This document shows, piece after piece, positions 8,283 to 15,906 of a stretch of DNA of 58,628 nt. The stretch spans positions 1 to 58,628 of the forward strand of contig SFGI01000008.1 of the NCBI GenBank assembly GCA_004557645.1. The letters are read 5' to 3'. Positions within the stretch are counted from its first letter, which is position 1. Each line of letters starts with the position of its first letter. The DNA comes from [Eubacterium] saphenum (GTDB lineage Bacteria; Bacillota; Clostridia; Lachnospirales; Anaerotignaceae). A model generated the notes under the pieces. That model searched no databases. It had not been told where the DNA came from and was given only the letters and a program-made list of their open reading frames with translations. A program made the position numbers and the translations under genes.

Positions 8283-9002
8283 ATGAAATATTTTACCAAA
8301 GAATGGTATGCATCCTGCGGTGTCGTAGGGTATCATTTGAATATGCAGGTATCCAAAAACGCAGAAACATTTTCTGAAGAATATTATCATGATCTGTATC
8401 TGCGTCGTCGCCGTGCTTTTGTAAAAGAAAGAAAGGAAGAAGCAGAAAAAAATCATGTTTCTTTTGATAAGGCGGCAACAGAGGCTGAATTCCAGTCTAC
8501 CCATGAAAATATGGTAAGATCCATGCAGGAAAGACTGCCGAAGGAAATTCTGGAACAGGTGGCAGATGTGCGTGTATTGGCATTGGATATTGCCACAAAA
8601 GAAGTCAGACAGCAGCTGAAGGAAATCTGTGAAGAAAACCAGAAACAGATGGATGCAGTGGTGAAGGAATATTGGGAAACCTATTGTCCTACCGTGAAAG
8701 AAGCTGTTGGGGAAGAAATTCAGAAGGAATTCAATTTCCATGACAGCCGTATCACAGCTGTGGAAATGAAGGATAACCGTCTGACATTCAAAATGGAGCC
8801 TTGTTTTTCTGATGTGAAAAAAGTGATTTTCAAAAACTACAAGATTTTGGAACAGGATGGCTATATGCTGGGGGCTGACTGGCTCTATCAGGAAGTGCAT
8901 CCCGCGGAAGGCGGCAATGAATATCACGGTCTGCTGTGGAAAAGCAACGGCAAACCCGGTTACTTAACGATTTTCGCAGAAGAGATCGAATTTATCAGAT
9001 AA
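8283..9002 (+). CDS. DUF4085-like protein of unknown function
   Basis: Predicted soluble protein of 239 aa. The start MKYFTKEWY resembles DUF4085 proteins as I recall them; the family call is from memory of that opening motif. The first two thirds are strongly charged and helical (RRRRAFVKERKEEAEK), followed by a beta-rich end beginning FHDSRITAVEM. No catalytic motif, signal peptide or membrane segment is seen. It is monocistronic between two terminators, and its neighbours do not suggest a role. Confidence 0.6.
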   Translation: MKYFTKEWYASCGVVGYHLNMQVSKNAETFSEEYYHDLYLRRRRAFVKERKEEAEKNHVSFDKAATEAEFQSTHENMVRSMQERLPKEILEQVADVRVLALDIATKEVRQQLKEICEENQKQMDAVVKEYWETYCPTVKEAVGEEIQKEFNFHDSRITAVEMKDNRLTFKMEPCFSDVKKVIFKNYKILEQDGYMLGADWLYQEVHPAEGGNEYHGLLWKSNGKPGYLTIFAEEIEFIR

Positions 9003-9004
9003 AA

Positions 9005-9032
9005 AGAAAAGAGTCCGAGAGGACTCTTTTTT
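9005..9032. terminator. Bidirectional intrinsic terminator
   Basis: AAAAGAGTCC/GGACTCTTTT hairpin with a GAGA loop and T-runs on both strands, between the convergent gene at 8283 and the cupin gene. Confidence 0.8.
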
Positions 9033-9050
9033 GCGTCTGTATGGAATAGA

Positions 9051-9404
9051 TTAGAATTTCAGACCATCGTTCATCACGAATGCAATCATTTCCATATCTT
9101 CGTCTGTGTTGTTTTCCATGGAGTGCCACTGACCTACTTCGATGGTGCAGACATCGCCGGGGTGCACTTCTGTTTTTGTACCGTCGTTATCTACGAAAGT
9201 GCCTACTCCCTTCAGGATGTAGTAGGGTTCTGTATTGCCCACATGCTGATGCCAGCCGATGCTGCTGTGGGGTTTTACGATGACACGGGCAAACATGGTG
9301 CCGTGGCCCATCAGGTCAGCGCCTTCCAGGATATGGTGGATTTCTACGCTGCCTTTGCCGTCTCTCAGGCCTTCTACTGTAACAACTCTTTCTTTTTTGA
9401 TCAT
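9051..9404 (-). CDS. Small cupin-domain protein
   Basis: Single-domain cupin, 117 aa, probably metal-binding and cytoplasmic. Cupin motif 1 is WHQHVGNTEPYYILKG (His, His, Glu ligands) and motif 2 is PGDVCTIEVGQWHSMEN (His). Such proteins act as small isomerases, dioxygenases or metabolite sensors, and the substrate cannot be read here. The ATG overlaps the stop codon of the upstream radical SAM gene (ATGA, 9401-9404), so the two are translationally coupled and likely act together. Confidence 0.85.
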   Translation of the reverse strand: MIKKERVVTVEGLRDGKGSVEIHHILEGADLMGHGTMFARVIVKPHSSIGWHQHVGNTEPYYILKGVGTFVDNDGTKTEVHPGDVCTIEVGQWHSMENNTDEDMEMIAFVMNDGLKF

Positions 9405-10351
9405 GGTTTATTCTCCTCTCTTTGATGAAAACTCTCGGCACTGGTCACACCTGCCAGATCGAAGGCAGGGGTATATTCCGATGTTGCCGAGGAACGTTTC
9501 TGCATAAATCCGTTTTTCAGACCAATTTCGAAGAAATGGTCTACAACTTTATCATATTCAAAGGTGGTCAGTCTGCGGGAAAGGGCTTTGTATTCCTTTG
9601 CCCTGTGCATGGGGGTATACTGGCTCATCAAAGAAACGTAAGCGTTTTCGCCTATGTTTTCCCGAATCCAATCCAGCACCTGAAAACTATCCCGATATTG
9701 CCCGGGCAATACCAGATGGCGAATGATGATGCCCTTCTGCAGGATGCCAGCTTTGTCGAAGATATCTTCGCCTGTCTGTCGGCGCATTTCCAGAATGGCC
9801 TGGGCTGCCGTCTCCCTGTAATGGGGTGCTTTGGAATATTCCTGCCCCAAATCATTGTTCCAATATTTGAAATCCGGCAGGTAAACATCCACCAGCCCCT
9901 CCAGCTGTTTCAGCCCTTCCAAAGATTCGTAGCCGTTGGAATTGTAGACCACAGGAATAGATAAGCCTGCGTTCTTTGCCAGCTCCAATGCTTTTGCAAC
10001 CTGCGGGATGAACTGCACTGCCGAAACCAGATTGATATTATGGAAGCCCCGTTCCTGCTGTTCCAGAAAGATTTCTGCCAGACGTTCTACGGTGATCTCC
10101 TGCCCAAAGCCGTCCTGGCTGATATCGTGATTCTGGCAGAAGACACAGCCCAGATTGCAATGGCTGAAAAACACGGTTCCCGAGCCTTTCGTGCCGCTGA
10201 TGGGCGGTTCCTCCCAATGGTGGGCGCTGACCAGTGCCACCTTTGGCAGATAGGGGGCACGGCACCAGCCTGTTTTGCCTGCGGTGCGGTCAACACCGCA
10301 GTTTCTGGGGCAGACACGACACTGAGACAAAGCCGTTTTCATTTTTTTCAT
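9401..10351 (-). CDS. Radical SAM protein, PflA-like (COG1313 type)
   Basis: Radical S-adenosylmethionine enzyme of 316 aa resembling pyruvate-formate-lyase activating enzymes of the uncharacterised COG1313 group. The cluster motif is HCNLGCVFCQN near residue 65-75. An N-terminal CRVCPRNCGVDR plus WCRAP supplies further cysteines typical of the group. TIM-barrel strands follow (YNSNGYESLE, VYLPDFKYW). The start is at ATG 10351 with AGAGGTG 8 nt upstream. Its stop overlaps the cupin start. No glycyl-radical enzyme is adjacent, so the partner substrate is unknown. Confidence 0.85.
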   Translation of the reverse strand: MKKMKTALSQCRVCPRNCGVDRTAGKTGWCRAPYLPKVALVSAHHWEEPPISGTKGSGTVFFSHCNLGCVFCQNHDISQDGFGQEITVERLAEIFLEQQERGFHNINLVSAVQFIPQVAKALELAKNAGLSIPVVYNSNGYESLEGLKQLEGLVDVYLPDFKYWNNDLGQEYSKAPHYRETAAQAILEMRRQTGEDIFDKAGILQKGIIIRHLVLPGQYRDSFQVLDWIRENIGENAYVSLMSQYTPMHRAKEYKALSRRLTTFEYDKVVDHFFEIGLKNGFMQKRSSATSEYTPAFDLAGVTSAESFHQREENKP

Positions 10352-10551
10352 ATTTCAAACACCTCTGTCTTTCTATTTGTGATTGTATCATATCAGGCGG
10401 AGGAAAGACAACCGTTTCTCATACTTTTGCAGGGGCAGGACAATTGCCTTTGCCAGCTCTGCCATTGATTCCCCTTTGCTTTTTCGACAAAAGGATGATA
10501 TCCTATGAACTGTAAACGAAAGAGAGAAACAGAAAGGTGAGGGGAAGAAAA

Positions 10552-10773
10552 ATGAGAGAATATCATGCAGCGATGCGGGAAGAAAAAGTTCTGTGCAAAG
10601 TAGTCTGCAATGGCTGCGGTAGGGAGATCCCCTTGGACACAGTGGATTATTTCCACGGAGAAAAAACATGGGGATATTTTTCCAATCAGGACGGCAGACA
10701 GGATTGCTTTGACCTTTGTGAGGACTGCTATCAGAAACTGACGGAAAGCTTTGCCGTAAAAATGGAAAAATAA
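10552..10773 (+). CDS. Small CxxC zinc-ribbon-like protein
   Basis: A 73-aa soluble protein with two Cys pairs, CNGCGREI near residue 20 and CEDCYQKL near residue 57, probably coordinating one zinc. ATG 10552 is preferred over a GTG five codons earlier because GGTGAGGGG sits just before it. It is flanked by its own terminator (10784-10806). I do not recognise a named family; similar short proteins are annotated as hypothetical. Confidence 0.65.
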   Translation: MREYHAAMREEKVLCKVVCNGCGREIPLDTVDYFHGEKTWGYFSNQDGRQDCFDLCEDCYQKLTESFAVKMEK

Positions 10774-10783
10774 TGGAGAATAG

Positions 10784-10806
10784 GCGTGCGGAATGCACGC
10801 TTTTTT
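10784..10806 (+). terminator. Intrinsic terminator after the zinc-ribbon gene
   Basis: GCGTGC/GCACGC stem with a 5-nt loop followed by TTTTTT. Confidence 0.8.
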
Positions 10807-10810
10807 AATG

Positions 10811-10837
10811 AAAAAAAGACCCCGGCGATTGCCGGGG
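10811..10837 (-). terminator. Intrinsic terminator of the repeat-protein gene
   Basis: On the minus strand CCCCGGC-AATC-GCCGGGG is followed by TCTTTTTTT, 40 bp past the stop codon. Confidence 0.85.
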
Positions 10838-10877
10838 AAAATTATGGGTGGATGAAAGGGTAACGGTTTTTAGAAAA

Positions 10878-12050
10878 TCATCTGCAGTTGCATCGGTTGC
10901 GATCTTTGTCCCTGTCACAGTCTCTGTCGCGGTCTCTGTTTCTGTCACAGTCTCCGTCGCGATCTCTGTTTCTGTCACAGTCTCTGTCGCGATCTCTGTT
11001 TCTGTCACAGTCTCTGTCGCGGTCTCTGTCCCTGTCGCAGTCTCTGTCGCGGTCTCTGTTTCTGTCACAGTCTCTGTCACGATCTCTGTCCCTGTCACAG
11101 TCTCTGTCACGGTCTCTGTCTCTGTCACAGTCTCTGAAATCACAGTCAGGGGAACCGAAGATGGGACCGAAACCACAGCAGGAGCGAGGTTCAGCCGTAG
11201 GAGAGAACAGATCCAGAGGGAAACGGATATCTTCGAACCCTTCACAAGGATCGCAGTTTGTTGCCAGAGAAGAACAGCGTTCGGGCACGCATCTGCCAAG
11301 AGAATTTACTACCATATTTACGGTACGGAACAATTTTACGATGGTGAACAGACCGATGGTCACGTTGACAGCGATAGGTGCGCCCAAGGCGGCATCGCCG
11401 TTGTTCCGTCCGGAATTGCAGGAATCACAGCCGCAATTGCAGCTGCAGGGGTTGCAGGAAGGATGACGCAGTTCTGCTGCCAGGGCGATAGCTTTGCCTT
11501 CGGCGATGACGAAAGGCCCGCCGTTGGAAGTGCCATTGTGGAACTGGTCTGTCACAGTGGTCACATTGGCTTCAGTGGAGCCAAACAGAGTTACCCGCAG
11601 ATGGTACGTGTTCGTGGCATCGATGCAGCCGATGAAAGCACCATCAGCCCGTCTGAATTCCAAGGTATAGTTGAATACATATTTCAGTTCCAGATCCCAG
11701 CAGCCTCTCTGCAGGGGATTGGGTTTCTTCCGCAGGATCTCGATACGTTCCAGCTCCAGATCGCGGATGGTGACATCAGCGGCATTGCAGGGCGGAACGA
11801 TGATATCCCCTTCGCACAGCATATCGTTGCAGCTGGGGTTGCTGCTTCTTGCCGCTCGGGCAGGCCCCAGAATGTCGCTGTTCAGGCATTTCTGGATACG
11901 GCACTGGTCGAAGATCTTCTGGGCGATGATACAGGTCTCTTCTCCTCGCTCTCTGTTGTTGTCACGATCGTTGTTGCAGTTGTTGCTGCCGCAGAAGCAG
12001 CAGTTTCTTGCGCTCAGATCTGCTTTGCAGTCAAATTCAAAAGCTCCCAT
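10878..12050 (-). CDS. Cysteine-rich Asp/Arg-repeat protein, probable spore coat or exosporium protein
   Basis: Protein of 390 aa with about 36 cysteines and no signal peptide. The N-terminal 300 residues contain Cys pairs (RNCCFCGSNNC, NPCSCNCGCDSC) and a beta-rich central part. Residues 308-377 are seven tandem copies of a ten-residue unit, CDRDRDRDRD, with Asn and Gly variants, followed by a degenerate eighth copy ending RCNCR. ATG 12050 follows AAAGGAGG by 7 nt. A sigma-K-type promoter upstream supports expression in the mother cell late in sporulation. Disulfide or metal cross-linking in the spore surface is inferred from composition. Antisense ORFs through the repeat exist but are artefacts of its periodicity. 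Confidence 0.75.
   Translation of the reverse strand: MGAFEFDCKADLSARNCCFCGSNNCNNDRDNNRERGEETCIIAQKIFDQCRIQKCLNSDILGPARAARSSNPSCNDMLCEGDIIVPPCNAADVTIRDLELERIEILRKKPNPLQRGCWDLELKYVFNYTLEFRRADGAFIGCIDATNTYHLRVTLFGSTEANVTTVTDQFHNGTSNGGPFVIAEGKAIALAAELRHPSCNPCSCNCGCDSCNSGRNNGDAALGAPIAVNVTIGLFTIVKLFRTVNMVVNSLGRCVPERCSSLATNCDPCEGFEDIRFPLDLFSPTAEPRSCCGFGPIFGSPDCDFRDCDRDRDRDRDCDRDRDRDRDCDRNRDRDRDCDRDRDRDRDCDRNRDRDRDCDRNRDRDGDCDRNRDRDRDCDRDKDRNRCNCR
10920..11129 (-). repeat. Seven tandem 30-bp coding repeats
   Basis: Each unit encodes Cys-Asp-Arg followed by charged Asp/Arg pairs. Substitutions (AAC for GAC, GGA for CGA) interrupt otherwise near-identical copies. The array is prone to copy-number change by slippage, in steps of exactly ten residues that keep the frame. 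Confidence 0.85.
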
Positions 12051-12085
12051 AAGACAGCCTCCTTTAAATGGTTTGTGTTCTTTTA

Positions 12086-12112
12086 TATAGTATGTGACAA
12101 GGTCAAATGGGT
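12086..12112 (-). promoter_or_regulatory. Sigma-K-type promoter of the repeat-protein gene
   Basis: Minus strand AC (12112-12111), 16-bp spacer and CATACTATA (12094-12086) fit the mother-cell sigma-K pattern AC-N16/17-CATANNNTA exactly. It lies about 36 bp upstream of the start codon. No good sigma-A hexamers were seen in the same stretch. Confidence 0.6.
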
Positions 12113-12262
12113 GACAGCCACACCGGCGCGTAACTGAGATCAGGTTTTTCGTCAGAGGGCAGCAAAGCTTTCTTTCCCAAAGCCTTCAACTTGTATTTCG
12201 GAGGAAACAGTGTTATACTTAAATCCATGAATGATGTTATTTCCACAAGAGAGGGACACAGA

Positions 12263-12997
12263 ATGAAACGATTGATGGATACCCATACCCACTCCGTTGC
12301 CAGCGGACATGCTTACAGCACAGTGGATGAAAACTTAAGATGGGCAGCGGAAAAGGGGATGGAATTGGTGGCTCTGACAGACCATGCCCCTGCCATGAAG
12401 GATACGACAAGCCATGCTTATTTTGCCAATCTCCATGTTTTGCCGAAGGAGCTCCACGGGGTGCGCCTGCTGCGGGGCATTGAATTGAATATCCTTGATT
12501 TTGAGGGAACGGTGGATATGGACGAAGCAGTTCTTTCCCGTTTGGATCTGGCCATTGCCAGCCTGCACATGCCCTGCATCAAACCGGGCAGCAGGGCGGA
12601 AAACACCAGAGCTTTTCTGAAAGTCATGGAAAATCCCTATGTGGATATCATCGGTCACCCCGGTGACCCTCGCTATGATGTGGATTATCAGGAAGTGTTC
12701 CGCATAGCAAAGGAAACGGGGACGATCCTGGAGGTCAATAATGCATCCCTGACCCCCGGTGGTTTCCGGGATGGCAGCAGGGAAAATATCAAAGAGCTCC
12801 TGCTGATGAGCATGGAAGCAGGTCAGCCTGTGGTGCTGGGCAGCGATGCTCATTTTTATACCGGCATCGGCGATTTTTCCTATGCAGAAACGTTGCTGCA
12901 GGAAGTGGATTTCCCGGAAGAACTGATCCTGAATACCGATCCTGCAAAATTCCTTGCCAGCCTGAAACGCAAAAAAATAAAATTATTTGAACCATAG
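12263..12997 (+). CDS. PHP-domain phosphoesterase (YcdX-like)
   Basis: Trinuclear-metal phosphatase or phosphoesterase of the PHP family, 244 aa, the size of E. coli YcdX. Metal ligands are visible in order: HTHS near residue 8, DHAPAM, GIELN, HMPCIKPGSR, GHPGDPR, and GSDAH near the C-terminus. The start is placed at ATG 12263 (GAGAGGG upstream); earlier in-frame ATG codons lack a ribosome site. It is cytoplasmic with unknown substrate. It lies 81 bp upstream of yerC and may share transcripts with it. Confidence 0.88.
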   Translation: MKRLMDTHTHSVASGHAYSTVDENLRWAAEKGMELVALTDHAPAMKDTTSHAYFANLHVLPKELHGVRLLRGIELNILDFEGTVDMDEAVLSRLDLAIASLHMPCIKPGSRAENTRAFLKVMENPYVDIIGHPGDPRYDVDYQEVFRIAKETGTILEVNNASLTPGGFRDGSRENIKELLLMSMEAGQPVVLGSDAHFYTGIGDFSYAETLLQEVDFPEELILNTDPAKFLASLKRKKIKLFEP

Positions 12998-13078
12998 AAC
13001 GTGAAAAAAAGCCTTTACTTTAACACTTTAGTATGTTAATATAAAATGAGAATTTTAAGGAGAAGGTGGCGTTCCAAG

Positions 13079-13390
13079 ATGAATAAAAAGATCAAAACCG
13101 AATTGACCGATAAATTGTTCGAGTGCATCCTCAGCATGGAAACCGTTGATGAGTGCTATCAGCTCTTTGAAGACCTTTGTACTGTCAATGAGATCCAGGC
13201 GATTGCCCAGAGAATGGAAGTTGCGGCAATGTTGGATGCAAAGCGTACGTATGTGGAAATTGCGGAAAAAACAGGCGCATCCACAGCGACCATCAGCCGT
13301 GTCAACCGCTGCCTGCATTATGGTACAGATGGTTACAAGCTGGCGATCGATCGTGTGAAAGCAAAAAGGGAAAAAGAAGAAAAGGAATAA
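13079..13390 (+). CDS. yerC: TrpR-like regulator YerC/YecD family
   Basis: Small all-helical DNA-binding protein of the TrpR superfamily, 103 aa. The helix-turn-helix is TYVEIAEKTGASTATISRV near residue 58-76, and the Lys/Glu-rich tail (KAKREKEEKE) is typical. ATG 13079 follows GAAGGTGG. As in Bacillus, it is linked to pcrA and ligA, but a terminator separates it from them. The tryptophan-binding function of TrpR is not expected for this family. Confidence 0.88.
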   Translation: MNKKIKTELTDKLFECILSMETVDECYQLFEDLCTVNEIQAIAQRMEVAAMLDAKRTYVEIAEKTGASTATISRVNRCLHYGTDGYKLAIDRVKAKREKEEKE

Positions 13391-13421
13391 TCTTTTTGAT
13401 GGATGTTTGAAAGAGATTATA

Positions 13422-13475
13422 AGGGCTGATTTGGTGAAAGGATTTCGCCAAGTCAGCCTTTCTTGTGTTTTTTCA
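13422..13475 (+). terminator. Intrinsic terminator after yerC
   Basis: A stem of about 16 bp with two G-U pairs (13424-13439 with 13443-13458) is followed by TTTCTTGTGTTTTTT. Confidence 0.75.
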
Positions 13476-13583
13476 GAGGCAAGCGAAGGGGTTTGATTTT
13501 CCGATAACGCATAAGCAGTTCTGTGGGAATCTGGAATATTGCCTCTGCAGAAAGGAATCATAAAAAGAACAGGAGTAAGAATC

Positions 13584-15824
13584 ATGATTGGATTTGAACA
13601 ACTTAATGATATGCAGAAAAAAGCTGTCCTGCAGACGGAAGGCCCTGTGCTGATCCTGGCTGGTGCGGGCAGCGGCAAGACGGGCGCGCTGACGGTGCGT
13701 ATCGCCCATTTGCTGGAAACAGGCGTAAAGCCTTGGAATATCCTTGCCATCACCTTTACCAATAAGGCGGCAAAGGAAATGAAGGAACGTGTGGAAAAGC
13801 TGGTGGGCGATGGCGCAAGGGATATGTGGATCAGCACCTTCCACTCCACCTGTGTGCGTATCCTCCGCAGAGAGATCCACCATTTGGATTATGAAAATCA
13901 GTTTTCTATCTACGATGCAGAAGATCAGGAAAAGATCATGCGGGAAGCTTTTAAGAGACTGAATATGAGCACCACAGATAAGTCCTTTTCTGTAAAAGGG
14001 GCTATGGCTGTCATCAGCCATTTGAAGGAAGAAATGACAAGCTGGGAAGAGTATAGCCAGAAAGTGGACAGAAACGACCTGAAAGCAGTCCGCATTGCCA
14101 AGGTGTATCAGACTTATCAGAAAATGCTGAAGGAAAATAATGCTTTGGACTTCGATGATTTGATCTATAAAACCGTACTTCTGTTCCGTCAGTTCCCTGA
14201 AGTTCTGGAAAAATATCAGGATCGCTTCCGCTATATCATGGTGGACGAATATCAGGATACCAATACCAGTCAGTATGAGCTGGTGGCGATGCTGGCGGCA
14301 AAATATAAAAACCTTTGCGTAGTAGGGGACGATGACCAGAGCATTTATGGCTGGCGTGGTGCAAATATCCGCAATATCCTGGATTTTGAAAAGGATTTCC
14401 CTGATACCGTTGTCATCAAGCTGGAACAGAATTACCGTTCTACTAAGAAAATCCTGGAGGCGGCCAATGCCGTGATCCATCATAATCAGACCAGAAAAGA
14501 TAAGACCCTCTGGACAGAAAATGACAGCGGCAGCATCTTACATATTTATAAAGCAGATAATGAATATGACGAATGCCGTTTTGTGGCAGAAAAGATTCAG
14601 GAATTGGAAAAGGCAGGAAAGACCAGAAATCAGATGGCTGTTCTCTATCGTACTAACGCCCAGTCCCGTGCTGTGGAGGATATGATGGTGCGAAAGGGCA
14701 TCCCCTATCGCCTTTTTGGCGGTGTGCGTTTCTATGAAAGAAAGGAAATCAGAGATATCCTTTCCTATCTGAAGGTGCTGGCAAACCCTGCGGATACCAT
14801 CGCCCTGCGCCGCATCATCAACGTGCCCAAGCGGGGTATTGGCGAAACTTCCTTGGATAAACTGGCAACCTTTGCTGATGAAAATGGTCTGTCTCTCTAT
14901 GGGGCACTGAGCCATTTGGACGAGATCACTTCTCTGAAAACAAGAGTTGCGAAATTCAAGGACTTCTATGAGCTGTTTGAACATCTGAGAGAAGATGCGG
15001 AAGGTCTTTCTGTGGCGGAACTGCTGGATGCTGTGGTAAAACGTACAGGCTATCTGCAGATTTTGATGGAAGAGGGCACAGATGAAGCCCTGAACCGTAT
15101 CCAGAATATCGATGAATTTGTGAATAAAGCCGCAGAATATGATAAAGCTAACCCCGAAGGCAATCTGGAAGGCTTTTTGGAAGAGGTTGCCTTGGTGGCA
15201 GATATCGACAGCTATGAAGAGGGCGAAGAAGCCGTTGCCCTGATGACTTTGCACAGCGCCAAGGGGCTGGAATTCCCTTATGTGTTCATCATTGGCATGG
15301 AAGAGGGTATTTTCCCCGGCTATCGTGCAGTGATGTACGGCGGAGAAAAGGAAATCGAAGAGGAACGCCGCCTTTGTTATGTGGGCATTACCCGTGCCAA
15401 GGAAGAACTGTTTATGACTCATGCGAAAAACCGCATGCAGCATGGCATCACCCAGTATAATCCCCCTTCCCGTTTCTTGAAGGAGATTCCTGCGGACTTG
15501 GTGGATATGCCTACCCGTCAGGTTTCCGAAATGGCGAAGCGGTATGATATGATGGCACAATCCAAGCTGCAGCCGCCCATGGGCAGAAAAAATGTCACTC
15601 TCCCTACAGCGAGATTTGGCATGAAAAAGGAAATGCCTGCTCCCAAGGATTTTAAGCTGGACTATGGTGTTGGGGATAAGGTGCGTGCGCCTAAGTATGG
15701 CATCGGAACAGTAGTTTCTATCAACAATGGCGGTGCGGATTTTGAAGTTGAGGTTTCCTTTGGTGCCAAGGGTACAAAGAAATTTATGGCTAGACTTTCT
15801 AAGCTGATTAAAGTAAGCGAATGA
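13584..15824 (+). CDS. pcrA: ATP-dependent DNA helicase PcrA/UvrD
   Basis: Superfamily 1A 3'-5' helicase for repair and replication-conflict resolution, 746 aa, matching PcrA length. Motifs in order: Q-motif LNDMQKKAV, Walker A GAGSGKT, Ia TFTNKAAKEM, II VDEYQDTN, III GDDDQSIYGWRGA, IV QNYRST, V MTLHSAKGLEF, VI VGITRAKEEL. The C-terminal tail (YGVGDKVRAPKYGIGTVVSI) is the Tudor-like RNA-polymerase-interaction domain. ATG 13584 is preceded by AGGAG. ligA begins 82 bp later without a terminator. Confidence 0.97.
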   Translation: MIGFEQLNDMQKKAVLQTEGPVLILAGAGSGKTGALTVRIAHLLETGVKPWNILAITFTNKAAKEMKERVEKLVGDGARDMWISTFHSTCVRILRREIHHLDYENQFSIYDAEDQEKIMREAFKRLNMSTTDKSFSVKGAMAVISHLKEEMTSWEEYSQKVDRNDLKAVRIAKVYQTYQKMLKENNALDFDDLIYKTVLLFRQFPEVLEKYQDRFRYIMVDEYQDTNTSQYELVAMLAAKYKNLCVVGDDDQSIYGWRGANIRNILDFEKDFPDTVVIKLEQNYRSTKKILEAANAVIHHNQTRKDKTLWTENDSGSILHIYKADNEYDECRFVAEKIQELEKAGKTRNQMAVLYRTNAQSRAVEDMMVRKGIPYRLFGGVRFYERKEIRDILSYLKVLANPADTIALRRIINVPKRGIGETSLDKLATFADENGLSLYGALSHLDEITSLKTRVAKFKDFYELFEHLREDAEGLSVAELLDAVVKRTGYLQILMEEGTDEALNRIQNIDEFVNKAAEYDKANPEGNLEGFLEEVALVADIDSYEEGEEAVALMTLHSAKGLEFPYVFIIGMEEGIFPGYRAVMYGGEKEIEEERRLCYVGITRAKEELFMTHAKNRMQHGITQYNPPSRFLKEIPADLVDMPTRQVSEMAKRYDMMAQSKLQPPMGRKNVTLPTARFGMKKEMPAPKDFKLDYGVGDKVRAPKYGIGTVVSINNGGADFEVEVSFGAKGTKKFMARLSKLIKVSE

Positions 15825-15906
15825 GTTGAGAAAACGAAAACGGAGATGTCAAATCTATAGAGAGATTTCCGAATACGATAAACAAGAGAAGGGGCAGGAG
15901 CAATTT

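Noticed and set aside
10388..10798. 136-aa and 87-aa minus-strand frames near the zinc-ribbon gene
   Set aside because: They have no ribosome site or family features and lie opposite a better supported short gene.
10920..11129. Possible CRISPR array from 30-bp periodicity
   Set aside because: The units are directly adjacent with no unique spacers and encode an in-frame protein repeat.
10848..12137. 429-aa and 192-aa plus-strand reading frames across the repeat-protein gene
   Set aside because: They exist because the 30-bp repeat has no stop codon in several frames. They show monotonous Val/Ser or Ser/Leu composition, have no ribosome site and lie opposite a gene with a good start, promoter and terminator.
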